A stretch of DNA of 64,000 bases from Sulfitobacter noctilucae (GTDB taxonomy: Bacteria; Pseudomonadota; Alphaproteobacteria; Rhodobacterales; Rhodobacteraceae), in NCBI RefSeq assembly GCF_000622365.1, contig NZ_JASC01000001.1:167717-231716 (forward strand), written 5' to 3'. This document shows positions 44,780 through 53,755 of this stretch, in pieces. Both the position numbers and the translations under genes were made by a program. How positions within the stretch are numbered: the first letter of the stretch is position 1; each line of letters opens with the position of its first letter. The notes below the pieces were generated by a model that did not search any database, was not told the origin of the DNA, and saw nothing but the letters and a program-made list of their open reading frames with translations.

Positions 44780-47700
44780 TCGGCGGCGTCCATCTGTGCG
44801 CCTATGGAATTGCGGCGCGTGACCCATAGGCCCGCATCCCGCAGGGCGGCAAATCGGTCACGCATGGCTTGCAAAGCTGCTGGGTTCTCGCGGGTCATAA
44901 AGTCTACCAGATCGTCCCGGCCAAGGGTTGCATCAAAATAGAGATCAAAGAGATGGGCCGGCACCTCACGGGTGAGATGCGCGAAAGCGGCGAGATTGTC
45001 GAGAGTGGCGGCGATTTCTGCTGCTCCGCGAAAGGCGTGTCCCATCATACCGCTGGCCCAGTCGGGATTGGCGGCACGGGCACGGACCACGCGGGCGATT
45101 TCTTCGGCCATGGTGCGGGCCTTTGGCGTGCCGAGCTGTGTTGTATCAACGTGGTACATACTGGGCTTTGCGGCCCCCAGATGCGCCATAGCGGCAGCAA
45201 AGCCGCCTTCGTGGCTGGCGTAGTCGGAGGCAAGCAGGACATCGGATTCAGTGAGGTCCTGAATATGGGCGAATGAATCGGCGGCTTGCAGGCGCGTCTC
45301 AAGTGCGGCGCGATTCTGCTGCGCTTCTCCCTGCGTATCGATGGCCCATTCTGAGGCTTTCAGCCACGCCTCTCCAGCGGCATCGCGACCTCCGTCAGAA
45401 TAATCCAGCATCGCGGCTTCCATGTTCATGCCGTAAAGCCCCGGCTTGGGGCCGAATACGCGGGGTGTTTTGGTCAGATAGGGGTTCATATCAACCGCTT
45501 CTTCACGCTCTGCCAGCGCCAGCGCGCCAGCCTCGAACAGCTGGCTGAGGCCCGGAAATACGTCTCGAAACAGTCCCGAGATGCGCAATGTCACGTCAAT
45601 GCGCGGGCGGTTCAGCAATGTCAGCGGCAGCACCTCGAACCCTGATACGCGCTCCGATCCTGTGTCCCATTCGGGCGCGAGACCGGCCAGGTGCAGCGCC
45701 ATCGCGATTTCCTCGCCCGCAGTGCGCATGGTCGCAGACCCCCAAAGATCGACGACAAGACCGTTTGGGTAATCCCCCTTGTCCTGCAAGTGGCGGCGAA
45801 TCAGTTCCTCCGCCAGTTTGACCCCTTGCGCATAGGCGGAGCGGGTCGGGACCGACCGTGGATCGACCGCAAAGAGATTGCGGCCTGTGGGCAGAACATC
45901 CGAACGGCCCCGATAGGGTGAACCGGACGGCCCCGCCTCGATCCGTTTGCCATCCAGCGCGTGCAGCAAACCTTCTGTTTCGCCCTGCCCCGCGCCATAG
46001 ACGTGCAGGCCATCGCCGTATTGCGATTCCTTGATGTCACAGACAAAGCGGTCGATGCGGGTGATCGCTTCGGCCATGCAGCTGTTTTCATCGAGGCCCA
46101 GATCGTCTTCGACACCTGCCGCCTGCGCTTCGGAGCGGATGGTCTCGATCAGCCGGTCCCGCCGGGCGGGGTCCAACCCGTCGGCGGTGGAATATTCATC
46201 CAGCAACCGTTCGAGTTGTAGCAAGCCATCGGGTGTCGCGCTGTCTTTCATTGGCGGCGGCAGATGGCCGAGGGTCAGCGCGCCGATGCGGCGTTTGGCC
46301 TGCGCGGCCTCTCCGGGATCGTTCACGACGAACGGATAGATCACGGGCAGATCGGCGGTCAGCGCTTCGGGCCAGCAGTCATCCGACAGGGCCACAGATT
46401 TGCCCGGCAGCCACTCCAGCGTGCCATGCGCGCCGATGTGAACCAGTGCATGAATGCCTTGCGTGCGAAGCCAGAGATAGAAGGCAACGTAGGAATGGCG
46501 CGGCACACGGGCGAGGTCGTGGTAATCGGTCTCGCGTTGATCGATGACACCACGTTCGGGTTGCAGGGCGATGAGGGCGTTGCCGCAAGTTTGAGCAGGG
46601 AACTGGAAAGCATCGTCGTCGTAAAGCGGGTCAGTTGCCGGATCGCCCCATGCGGTGTGCAGGTCTTGACGCAATTGGTCGGGCAATAGGTGCAGCGCCT
46701 CTTTATAGGCGCTGATCGACCAAGGGATTGTGGTATGTGGCAGGGATTTGCCAAAGCCGATTTGGGGTTCAACGGCATAGCCCGCATCCGCAAGCGACAG
46801 CAGCATGTCTTCGGTTGAGGCCAGCGCATCAAGCCCGACGGCATGAGCGATCTGATCTTCGCGACCGGGATAGGTAGACAGCACAAGCGCGAGTTTGCGT
46901 TGGTCTGTGGGGGTGGTGGCAAGGCGGTGCCAGCCTGCGATCCGGTCGACCACGGCCTTGATACGGGGGGCGTTTGCACGGTGCGAAAAGCGCGAGAATT
47001 GCAGGTAGGGGTCTTTTTTCTCGGGCGCTTTGAAGCTGACGACGCCGGTGAACAGACGGCCATCAACTTCGGGCAGAACAACGTGCATCGCCAAATCGGC
47101 GGGGGACAGGCCGCGTTCGCTGGTGGCCCAGTCCTTTTGGCGGGCGGTGGAAAGAGCGACCTGAAACACCGGACATCCGGGTGCATCCAGCGGCGATGTG
47201 CCGTCCGCACCGCGCCCGGAAAATGCTGTGGCGTTGACGATGGCGGATGGCGGGTGGGCCGCAAGCGCGCTGGCAAGGAAATTGCGTGCCTGCGGGTTTT
47301 TCAAGGATGGAACAAAGAGGCCCATCGCCATAAACCCACGCCCGCGCAATTCGCGGATCAATGCGTCGACGGGCGCTGTATCGGCGGCGGTCAGGTAACT
47401 GCGATAAAAGGTGACGGCGATCAGGTTTGTCGGTGCAGCGTGGCGGTGCGGACAGGCGGTGACGATACCGTAGTCCGGGTCGTAATAGCCGCAGGCCGGA
47501 ACGGTTTTTGTGCCTGTAACGGGACCGGCATAGAACCCTGCCGCGAGGGCGAGTTGTGCCAAAGCGGCCTGTGCGGCAACGGCACCGCCGGCGTCGCACA
47601 GATGCGACAAGCGGCGCAGGGTCGAGACAGGCAAGGTAGAATGTTGATCAAGTGCGGGGTCTTCGCGCCCGTCGGCGGGCAGGACCGCAAGGGCGATTCC

Positions 47701-48030
47701 GTTGCGGCGGGCAAAATCCTGCACCTGCATAATGCCGTAGGGCCAGTAGTTTTCGCCCCCGATCAGGCGGATCAGAATGCCTTTGGCACCCGTCAGCGTT
47801 TGCTCCACATAATTGTCGACCGAGGCGGGATGGCGCAGCGCCGTGAGGTTGCAAAGACGCAGCGTTGGCAGCTTGCCCTCCGGCCCGCCCCCCCGGTGCC
47901 AGCCTGCCGCGAAAGCGCCCAGATCGCTGTCCGAGAAAGAAAGGACCACCAGATCCGCAGACGTCTGGCCCGGATCAAAGGGGGTCTCCGTCTCGTCCAG
48001 CCCGTGGCTATCGCGGAAGACGACATGCAT
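44776..48030 (-). CDS. cobN: Aerobic cobaltochelatase large subunit CobN
   Basis: The 1084-residue chelatase subunit inserts cobalt into hydrogenobyrinic a,c-diamide with CobS and CobT, which are not in the window. Features include the VHIGAHGTLEWLPGKSVALSDDCWP catalytic region, YPFVVNDPGEAAQAKRRIGA and PYLTKTPRVFGPKPGLYG. It is shorter than CobN of Pseudomonas denitrificans (about 1275), with the deficit apparently in the N-terminal third. It lies four bases after cobW and is coupled to cobG by ATGA. Confidence 0.95.
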   Translation of the reverse strand: MHVVFRDSHGLDETETPFDPGQTSADLVVLSFSDSDLGAFAAGWHRGGGPEGKLPTLRLCNLTALRHPASVDNYVEQTLTGAKGILIRLIGGENYWPYGIMQVQDFARRNGIALAVLPADGREDPALDQHSTLPVSTLRRLSHLCDAGGAVAAQAALAQLALAAGFYAGPVTGTKTVPACGYYDPDYGIVTACPHRHAAPTNLIAVTFYRSYLTAADTAPVDALIRELRGRGFMAMGLFVPSLKNPQARNFLASALAAHPPSAIVNATAFSGRGADGTSPLDAPGCPVFQVALSTARQKDWATSERGLSPADLAMHVVLPEVDGRLFTGVVSFKAPEKKDPYLQFSRFSHRANAPRIKAVVDRIAGWHRLATTPTDQRKLALVLSTYPGREDQIAHAVGLDALASTEDMLLSLADAGYAVEPQIGFGKSLPHTTIPWSISAYKEALHLLPDQLRQDLHTAWGDPATDPLYDDDAFQFPAQTCGNALIALQPERGVIDQRETDYHDLARVPRHSYVAFYLWLRTQGIHALVHIGAHGTLEWLPGKSVALSDDCWPEALTADLPVIYPFVVNDPGEAAQAKRRIGALTLGHLPPPMKDSATPDGLLQLERLLDEYSTADGLDPARRDRLIETIRSEAQAAGVEDDLGLDENSCMAEAITRIDRFVCDIKESQYGDGLHVYGAGQGETEGLLHALDGKRIEAGPSGSPYRGRSDVLPTGRNLFAVDPRSVPTRSAYAQGVKLAEELIRRHLQDKGDYPNGLVVDLWGSATMRTAGEEIAMALHLAGLAPEWDTGSERVSGFEVLPLTLLNRPRIDVTLRISGLFRDVFPGLSQLFEAGALALAEREEAVDMNPYLTKTPRVFGPKPGLYGMNMEAAMLDYSDGGRDAAGEAWLKASEWAIDTQGEAQQNRAALETRLQAADSFAHIQDLTESDVLLASDYASHEGGFAAAMAHLGAAKPSMYHVDTTQLGTPKARTMAEEIARVVRARAANPDWASGMMGHAFRGAAEIAATLDNLAAFAHLTREVPAHLFDLYFDATLGRDDLVDFMTRENPAALQAMRDRFAALRDAGLWVTRRNSIGAQMDAAE

Positions 48031-48034
48031 TTAT

Positions 48035-49069
48035 CTAGGCACCCAAGGTCGCGCGAATGGCGGCTGTGTCGATGTGGTCATGCTCTGCTATCACAACGAG
48101 ATGGCCCTGACGCGCATCGCTGCCCCAAGGGCGGTCGAACTGTTGGCGCACACGGGCACCCACAGCCTGGACCAGCAGGCGCATGGGTTTGCCCGAGACG
48201 GCAACATATCCTTTGACGCGCAGAATATGCTGTTCGTTCGCCAGCTTCTCGATGGCTGCGACCAGGGCGTCCACATCTTCAACTTCGGGCATGGGGACAA
48301 CGATAGTTTCAAAGTCGTCATGCTCGTGATCTTCGTGTCCGTCATGATGCGAGGGCCGCGCGGCGAGATCGTCTTCGGCCTGTGCGTTCAGGCCAAGGAT
48401 GACGGACGGGTCGATCACGCCTTCGGACATGGACAGGATCGGGATCACGCGGGGGCTTTCGGCTTCAATCACCTTGCGGGCAGAAGCGAGGCCGGTTTCG
48501 CCGGCAAGGTCGGCCTTGGACATCAGAATGATGTCGGCACAGCTGATCTGGTCTTCGAACACTTCGGACAGTGGGGTTTCGTGGTCGATGCTATCGTCGG
48601 CCTTGCGCTGTTCGTCGACGGCATGCACATCGGGCGCAAAGCGGCCCGCGGCAACCGCTTCGGCATCGGCCAGCGCGATGACACCGTCGACCGTGATCTT
48701 GGAACGGATCGCGGGCCAGTCGAAGGCTTTGAGCAGAGGTTTGGGCAACGCGAGACCAGAGGTTTCGATTAGGATGTGATCGGGCCGTGTCGGCAGAGCC
48801 ATCAGCGCCTCGATTGTCGGGATGAAATCATCTGCCACGGTGCAGCAGATGCAGCCGTTGGCAAGTTCCACAATGTTTTCCGTCGGGCAATCCTCGATCG
48901 CGCAGGATTGGAGGATCTCGCCATCGACGCCAACGGTGCCAAATTCATTGACGAGGATCGCAAGGCGTTTGCCGCCCGCGTTTTGCATCAGATGGCGGAT
49001 TAGCGTCGTCTTGCCGGAGCCAAGAAAGCCGGTGATCACGGTGACGGGAATTTTGGACAGGTCGTTCAT
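48035..49069 (-). CDS. cobW: CobW GTP-binding metallochaperone
   Basis: The 344-residue GTPase has Walker A (GFLGSGKTTL), the CxCC metal motif (GCICCTVADD) and a His-rich loop (SHHDGHEDHEHDD) in the middle, with the CobW C-terminal domain after it. It probably delivers cobalt to CobN. The start at 49069 overlaps the DUF1636 stop (ATGA). Confidence 0.95.
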   Translation of the reverse strand: MNDLSKIPVTVITGFLGSGKTTLIRHLMQNAGGKRLAILVNEFGTVGVDGEILQSCAIEDCPTENIVELANGCICCTVADDFIPTIEALMALPTRPDHILIETSGLALPKPLLKAFDWPAIRSKITVDGVIALADAEAVAAGRFAPDVHAVDEQRKADDSIDHETPLSEVFEDQISCADIILMSKADLAGETGLASARKVIEAESPRVIPILSMSEGVIDPSVILGLNAQAEDDLAARPSHHDGHEDHEHDDFETIVVPMPEVEDVDALVAAIEKLANEQHILRVKGYVAVSGKPMRLLVQAVGARVRQQFDRPWGSDARQGHLVVIAEHDHIDTAAIRATLGA

Positions 49070-49440
49070 TCGGCGGCCTCCAGAGGCATTTGAAAGGGCG
49101 GGACACGGGCAAGGCTTTGCTTGCGGAATTGGACGGGGCGTTCGCGCCATGGCACCAAGCCATCGGTTGAGGCGGCATAGGCGGCAGCGCCTGCAAGGAT
49201 ATCAGGTGCGTCTGCCGGGGTCATGCGGCCATAAACGTAAGTCCATTTGCCCGGTTCAGACAGAGCAACGGCGGCCCCTTGCGAACAGGCGGACAGACAG
49301 GAAACGCCGACAACCTCGACGTCGTCGGGCGCATCCGCTGCGCTGAGTGCCGCGTGCAGCAGCGCACCAGGGCGCGGCGCGTCTTCTTCCAGCACTTCGC
49401 CCGCGCGGCAGGTGGTACAGACATAGAGTGTTGCGGTCAT
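49066..49440 (-). CDS. DUF1636 family metal-binding protein (second copy)
   Basis: The 124-residue protein has paired cysteines, CTTC near the N-terminus and CLSAC about residue 48, arranged as in 2Fe-2S ferredoxin-like proteins. It resembles the DUF1636 protein at 36145-36447 but is longer at the C-terminus. It lies between the His/Met-rich protein gene and cobW, coupled to cobW by ATGA, consistent with a redox or metal partner of the chaperone. Confidence 0.88.
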   Translation of the reverse strand: MTATLYVCTTCRAGEVLEEDAPRPGALLHAALSAADAPDDVEVVGVSCLSACSQGAAVALSEPGKWTYVYGRMTPADAPDILAGAAAYAASTDGLVPWRERPVQFRKQSLARVPPFQMPLEAAE

Positions 49441-49443
49441 GGG

Positions 49444-49971
49444 TTATTCCACATTCAGGGTTTGCGTGGCGGAGACGAGCGTTCCGTCAACCGCCAGCGG
49501 GCTGTGGTCGTTGGCATTCAACGTCACTTTGATCTCGACCGCGCCCTTGGGCAACGTGTCGATATGCATCCAGTCGCCATACAGGCGGCCCAGTTTGTTG
49601 CCATTTACATAGACATGGGCGTGGCCTTCGCCGGGAACATTGGCACCGCTGGCATTCTGCGGCGAGAAGGTGAAATCCTTGGTCATCACATGCAGATTGT
49701 AGCCCGCCATCGGGTCAGGCGTAACCGCGATGGCAACGGTGGGCGGCGTATCAGAGGTCACCTCGATGGGTGCGTCATGGCTCATGGCATGGTCTGATGT
49801 GCCGTGGCCCATGGCGCTGTGATCCATCATGCTGTGGTCCATCCCTTGATGCTGGGCAGGATCACTATGATCGTGTCCGTCAAAGCTGGCACCCGTGCCA
49901 GCCGCCGTGACGAAACCGATACCACCACCAAAAACCAAGCCAATGGCAAAGAGGGAAAGACTGCGGCTCAT
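49444..49971 (-). CDS. Periplasmic His/Met-rich protein of the cobalt uptake locus
   Basis: The 175-residue protein has a signal peptide or anchor (MSRSLSLFAIGLVFGGGIGF) and then a His/Met/Asp-rich stretch at residues 33-65 (GHDHSDPAQHQGMDHSMMDH is typical) that should bind a transition metal. The C-terminal half is a beta-rich domain with DPMAGYNLHVMTKDF, PGEGHAHVYVNG and WMHIDTLPKGAVEIKVTLNA, known in small secreted proteins of unknown role. The start at 49971 is chosen for the signal peptide; the frame extends to 50130 inside cbtA. Position between cbtA and cobW suggests a periplasmic cobalt scavenger, an inference. Confidence 0.75.
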   Translation of the reverse strand: MSRSLSLFAIGLVFGGGIGFVTAAGTGASFDGHDHSDPAQHQGMDHSMMDHSAMGHGTSDHAMSHDAPIEVTSDTPPTVAIAVTPDPMAGYNLHVMTKDFTFSPQNASGANVPGEGHAHVYVNGNKLGRLYGDWMHIDTLPKGAVEIKVTLNANDHSPLAVDGTLVSATQTLNVE

Positions 49972-49981
49972 GGTGATGCTC

Positions 49982-50680
49982 CTACGCGCTTTGGGTAGCG
50001 TCGGCGTACACGCCTTCGCGTTGCCAAAAGTACCCGGCAAAACAACCAAGCAAAACCCATGCCGCCAGTCCGACCCCGAACGCACGGGCCGCAAAGAGCG
50101 CTGCGATTTCGGTAGGCACAGGACCCGCAAAGACTTCAGGTTCAGGTGCGCCGATCACATGAGGTGCCAGAAGCAGGATTGCGGCCAGCCCCCACACCAT
50201 CCAGTTTGCGCCAAAGGCGATCAGCCACATGGCGGCGGCAGCGCAGCCCACGGTCGCAAACCACCAAATCTGTCGCACAGTCACATCAGCAGCCGCCACA
50301 CCTGGCACTTCCGGCGGAAGGCTGAACCCCGGGGCCAGGTGGAAAGCAACAAAACCGGCAATGCCCCACAGGATGCCACTGCGCCCGCTGATGACCGCAC
50401 CGCGATCTTCGGCCAAAGACATCAGCGCCAAAAGGATAAGCCCGTATCCGGTGTAGATCAGCATTGTGAAAATCAGGCTCAAACCGTCCCGCATCAGATC
50501 AAAGCCGGGAAGCTCTGGATGGGCCGAGATCGGGACCGCCCCAAAATGCGACAGCGCGCCGGTCTCGTATAGTTCAGCATGCAAAAGCACAGGCTGCACA
50601 AAATATAGTTGAAGAATGCCGGCAATAAGACCGGCACATGCCCCTGCAAAGAGGGCGGAAACAAGAATACGCGTATACAT
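49982..50680 (-). CDS. cbtA: CbtA family cobalt transporter subunit
   Basis: The 232-residue membrane protein has about six hydrophobic helices and the CbtA N-terminus (RILVSALFAGACAGLIAGILQ with FVQPVLLHAELYE). CbtA with CbtB is the proposed cobalt importer found under B12 riboswitches. The start at 50680 removes non-conserved in-frame codons reaching 50722. It is separated from cbtB by about 206 bases, longer than elsewhere in the locus, with a possible small hairpin (GGCGGC GCAAA GCCGC) but no clear terminator. Confidence 0.92.
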   Translation of the reverse strand: MYTRILVSALFAGACAGLIAGILQLYFVQPVLLHAELYETGALSHFGAVPISAHPELPGFDLMRDGLSLIFTMLIYTGYGLILLALMSLAEDRGAVISGRSGILWGIAGFVAFHLAPGFSLPPEVPGVAAADVTVRQIWWFATVGCAAAAMWLIAFGANWMVWGLAAILLLAPHVIGAPEPEVFAGPVPTEIAALFAARAFGVGLAAWVLLGCFAGYFWQREGVYADATQSA

Positions 50681-50886
50681 TGCGTTTGCTCCTGTATGGG
50701 AGGACGGATGTGAATACCACATTGCCGCACACGTCTGGAAAACGGCAAAACCGGGCCCCCGAAAGCCGGAAGCGCGATCATACCTGAAACGAATGAAAAG
50801 CCGCGGCTTTGCGCCGCCTATAAAGGGATTGGCGCTGCAGACCGATTGTAAGGCAAACGGCCTGATGCGGCCCTTGGTCTGCCGCT

Positions 50887-51051
50887 TTAGTGGCAGGGGA
50901 ACCCTGTGGCATGCCGCACGTCATGTGCCGCATCGTGCAATGCCGCTGCCTGAACATGGCCCGTCAACGCGATTACGGCACCGCCCAGCGCCAGTGCGAA
51001 AAGGGCGGGCAGAATGCGCAGGCCACTGCGTGTGTTTGTCATTGTCGTCAT
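50887..51051 (-). CDS. cbtB: CbtB family cobalt transporter subunit
   Basis: The 54-residue protein has one hydrophobic helix (ILPALFALALGGAVIALTG) and the conserved His-rich C-terminus ending HDAAHDVRHATGFPCH, the CbtB signature, likely the cobalt-binding site. The start at 51051 has an AAGGAG ribosome site eight bases upstream; ATG at 51042 is an alternative. It is the first gene after the cobalamin riboswitch. Confidence 0.93.
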   Translation of the reverse strand: MTTMTNTRSGLRILPALFALALGGAVIALTGHVQAAALHDAAHDVRHATGFPCH

Positions 51052-51099
51052 ATTATCTCTCCTTACCGTCACACCCGACGGCTTATATGTCTCACTCGC

Positions 51100-51285
51100 G
51101 CTTGGCAGGTCTCCTGGCTCGCGGGTCGTGGCCGTTTCCCGCCTTCCCTATCTTGCGATAAGTGGCATATCGGGTCGGGCTCACCGCTTACAGTCGCGGG
51201 GGCGGCTTCAGCTTGGGGCGGATGCCTTGACTGAATTCCCTGTTAGGTCCCGCACGAAGCAAACTTGTGCATCGGGACACCAAGC
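51100..51285 (-). promoter_or_regulatory. Cobalamin (AdoCbl) riboswitch
   Basis: Read on the minus strand it has the B12 box GAGCCAGGAGACCTGCC (51105-51121), the GCCGCCCCCGCGACTGTAAGCGG core stretch, GCCACTT and GGGAAGGCGGGAAAC helices, and an upstream GACCTAACAGGGAA. The outer ends GCTTGG and CCAAGC pair as P1. It lies 48 bases before the cbtB start, so it should shut the cobalt uptake and cob locus when cobalamin is high. Confidence 0.95.
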
Positions 51286-51447
51286 ATCTCAGGCTTCGCA
51301 TTTTGGCCCTTCAAAGGCAAGATTCATTTGCGACCGAATTTCCCCTCAAAACGCGCAGTCACTGGCGTCACGGCTGTTCGTTGCGCATAACCTCGGGGGA
51401 GCTTGCCTTATAGAATGTGCGAATCCCCCAGCGATGCCGGAGTCCCG
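51286..51447. other. Divergent intergenic region between the B12 riboswitch and the DMT transporter
   Basis: This 162-base stretch must contain the promoter of the cobalamin locus (minus) and of the transporter (plus). I see no clear consensus promoter pair, no repeats and no ORF that is convincing. Confidence 0.5.
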
Positions 51448-52335
51448 ATGCCCCTGAACAAAACGACAATTGCGATCTTGTACTCGCTGATTGCCATCGT
51501 GTTGTTTGATGCGATGGGTCTGATCATCAAACACCTATCGCCCCACTATGGCGCGGCAGAGCTTTCGGCCTATCGCAATCTCTTTGGCCTTATCCCGGCG
51601 GCGCTGGTGCTTTGGGGATCAAAAGACTGGCATCGCAAAGGCCGTATCCTGAGGATCAGGCAATGGCGCATGGCGCTTTTTCGCGGGGTGATCCTGACGG
51701 GGGCCCAGTTCAGCTTTTACCTGTCGCTTGGCATCCTCAGCTTTGCCACCGCATCGACCATCACATATGCCAATGCATTGTTTCTGGTTGCGCTGGCGGT
51801 GCCACTGCTGGGTGAAAAGGTGGGGCGGATGCGCTGGGCGGCGGTGTTGATCGGATTTGTCGGCGTGGTGCTGGTGGTCGGACCGGGGCGCGATACGTTT
51901 TCGGGCGCGGCCCTGCTGCCACTGGCGGCGGCATTTTGCTATGCGCTGGTCGGGGTGACCTCACGCATGGTGGATGACGATGTGCCCACCGCGCTGATCA
52001 ATCTCTACTCTTCGGGCTTGGCCGCGGTGGGATCCCTGGTTTTGGCTTATGTAACCGGCGGCTTCACGCCCCTGCGCGAAGCGTCAGACCTGATCTGGAT
52101 TGAGGGCATGGGAGCCTTTGGCGGCTGTGCCGTGCTGCTGCTGATTACCGCCTACCGGATGGCGGACCAAAGCGATCTGGCACCGTTCAGCTATTTCGGC
52201 ATCCCCATCGCCTTTGTGATGGGGTGGGTGTTTTACGATGAAGCGCCGTGGTCAGAGCTGTTCCCCGGCGCGCTGCTGATCATCGCAGGTGGGTTGATCA
52301 TCATTTGGCGAGAGCGGCGGCTGCGGGTGGCCTAG
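51448..52335 (+). CDS. DMT superfamily (EamA-type) transporter
   Basis: The 295-residue membrane protein has ten hydrophobic helices in two EamA repeats (first begins IAILYSLIAIVLFDAMGLIIKHL). The substrate is unknown. The start at 51448 gives the short polar N-terminus MPLNKTT before helix 1; an in-frame codon at 51403 is less likely. It shares a CTAG palindrome of stop codons with the convergent pncB. Confidence 0.9.
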   Translation: MPLNKTTIAILYSLIAIVLFDAMGLIIKHLSPHYGAAELSAYRNLFGLIPAALVLWGSKDWHRKGRILRIRQWRMALFRGVILTGAQFSFYLSLGILSFATASTITYANALFLVALAVPLLGEKVGRMRWAAVLIGFVGVVLVVGPGRDTFSGAALLPLAAAFCYALVGVTSRMVDDDVPTALINLYSSGLAAVGSLVLAYVTGGFTPLREASDLIWIEGMGAFGGCAVLLLITAYRMADQSDLAPFSYFGIPIAFVMGWVFYDEAPWSELFPGALLIIAGGLIIIWRERRLRVA

Positions 52336-53624
52336 ACCACGACATCTTCCGCCACCTGATCCCCCACACCAAAGACACGCTTGTAGCGGTCGATCTCGGC
52401 CTGCGGGCCCATTGCCTTGTTGGGGTTGTCCGACAGTTTAACCGTGGGCTTGCCGTTAGCCGCGACCGCCTTGCACACCAGCGAAAACGGGGCTAGCGCG
52501 TCGTCGGGTACAAGGTTGCGGAAATCATTGGTCAGCAGGGTGCCCCAGCCGAAAGAGACATTGACCTTGCCTGAGAACTGGCTGTGCAGCGTTTTGATCT
52601 TTTCCACATCCAGACCGTCGCTGAAGATCACGCGCTTTTGTGACGGGTCTTCGCCGCGTGACTTCCACCAGTCAATCGCAATTTGCGCTGCCGTTGCCGG
52701 ATCGCCGCTGTCGACGCGGATGCCGGTCCAGCCAGCCAGCCAGTCGGGGGCATTGTCCAGAAAGCCTTTGGAGCCGTAGGTGTCGGGCAGAATGATGCGC
52801 AGGTTGCCTTCGTGTTCGTCCTGCCAATCCTGCAACACATCGTAGGGGGCCTGCGCCAGTGCAGCGTCGTCGGGCGCGAGGGCCGCATAGACCATCGGCA
52901 GTTCATGGGCGTTTGTGCCGATCGCCTCCACCTCACGGCTCATCGCGATTTTGCAGTTGGAGGTACCGGTGAAGGCGCCGCCCAGACCCTCGCTCATGGC
53001 CTGTACGCACCAGTCCTGCCAGAGATAGGAATGACGTCGCCGCGTGCCGAAGTCCGCAATGGACAGATCGGGTATGCCGCGCATCGCGCCGATCTTTTCC
53101 CAAACACGGGTCATGGCGCGAGCATAAAGCACCTGAAGCTCGAACTTGCCCATGTTGTCGAGCACCGCGCGGCCGCGCAGCTCCATCAGGATGGCCAGCG
53201 CAGGAATTTCCCACAGCATGACCTCGTGCCATTTGCCCTCAAAGGTCAGCTCGTACTGATCGCCTTTCCGCTCAAGGTGATAGGGCGGGAGGGTCATGCC
53301 CTCGAACCACTCCATGAAATCAGGACGGAACATCTGGCGCTTGCCGTAAAAGGTGTTGCCGCGCAGCCATGTCGATTCGCCGCGGCTGAGAGACAGGGAA
53401 CGCACATGGTCCAGTTGCTCGCGCAGCTCGCCCTCGTCGATGAGTTTGGCAAGCGGGATATGCTTGGACCGGTTGATCAAGCTGAAGGTCACCTGTGTGT
53501 CCGGCTTGTTGCGAAAGATCGACTGACACATCAGCAGTTTGTAAAAATCTGTGTCGATCACAGACCGCACAATTGGATCGATCTTCCATTTGTGGTTCCA
53601 GACGCGGGTGGCAATATCGACCAT
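52332..53624 (-). CDS. pncB: Nicotinate phosphoribosyltransferase
   Basis: The 430-residue enzyme makes nicotinate mononucleotide from nicotinate and PRPP for NAD salvage. Motifs include VIDTDFYKLLMCQSIF, DFGTRRRHSYLWQ with the catalytic His region, GTSNCKIAMSREVEAIGTNAHELPM and RVDSGDPATAAQIA plus VIFSDGLDVEKI. The start at 53624 fits the family N-terminus; the frame reaches 53714 through non-conserved residues. pncA is encoded 800 bases away in the same direction. Confidence 0.97.
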   Translation of the reverse strand: MVDIATRVWNHKWKIDPIVRSVIDTDFYKLLMCQSIFRNKPDTQVTFSLINRSKHIPLAKLIDEGELREQLDHVRSLSLSRGESTWLRGNTFYGKRQMFRPDFMEWFEGMTLPPYHLERKGDQYELTFEGKWHEVMLWEIPALAILMELRGRAVLDNMGKFELQVLYARAMTRVWEKIGAMRGIPDLSIADFGTRRRHSYLWQDWCVQAMSEGLGGAFTGTSNCKIAMSREVEAIGTNAHELPMVYAALAPDDAALAQAPYDVLQDWQDEHEGNLRIILPDTYGSKGFLDNAPDWLAGWTGIRVDSGDPATAAQIAIDWWKSRGEDPSQKRVIFSDGLDVEKIKTLHSQFSGKVNVSFGWGTLLTNDFRNLVPDDALAPFSLVCKAVAANGKPTVKLSDNPNKAMGPQAEIDRYKRVFGVGDQVAEDVVV

Positions 53625-53755
53625 GAGGTATTCCTTGTGCAATCGCTCCCTTGTCGCAAAACTGGCACGGGCGGAGCAAGGGCGATTTCCGTGAGGGTGC
53701 CATGGGGTTGCCAAAATCGCCCTTTAGCATCGGTTCGATGTCGCTGGAGAAACTT

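Noticed and set aside
43643..44941. 432-codon plus-strand frame opposite cobG
   Set aside because: cobG has its iron-sulphur cysteines and fits the operon; the antisense frame has no conserved motif.
46843..48216. 457-codon plus-strand frame opposite cobN and the end of cobW
   Set aside because: Pure shadow of conserved genes; repeated Gly/Cys/Arg-rich composition without domains.
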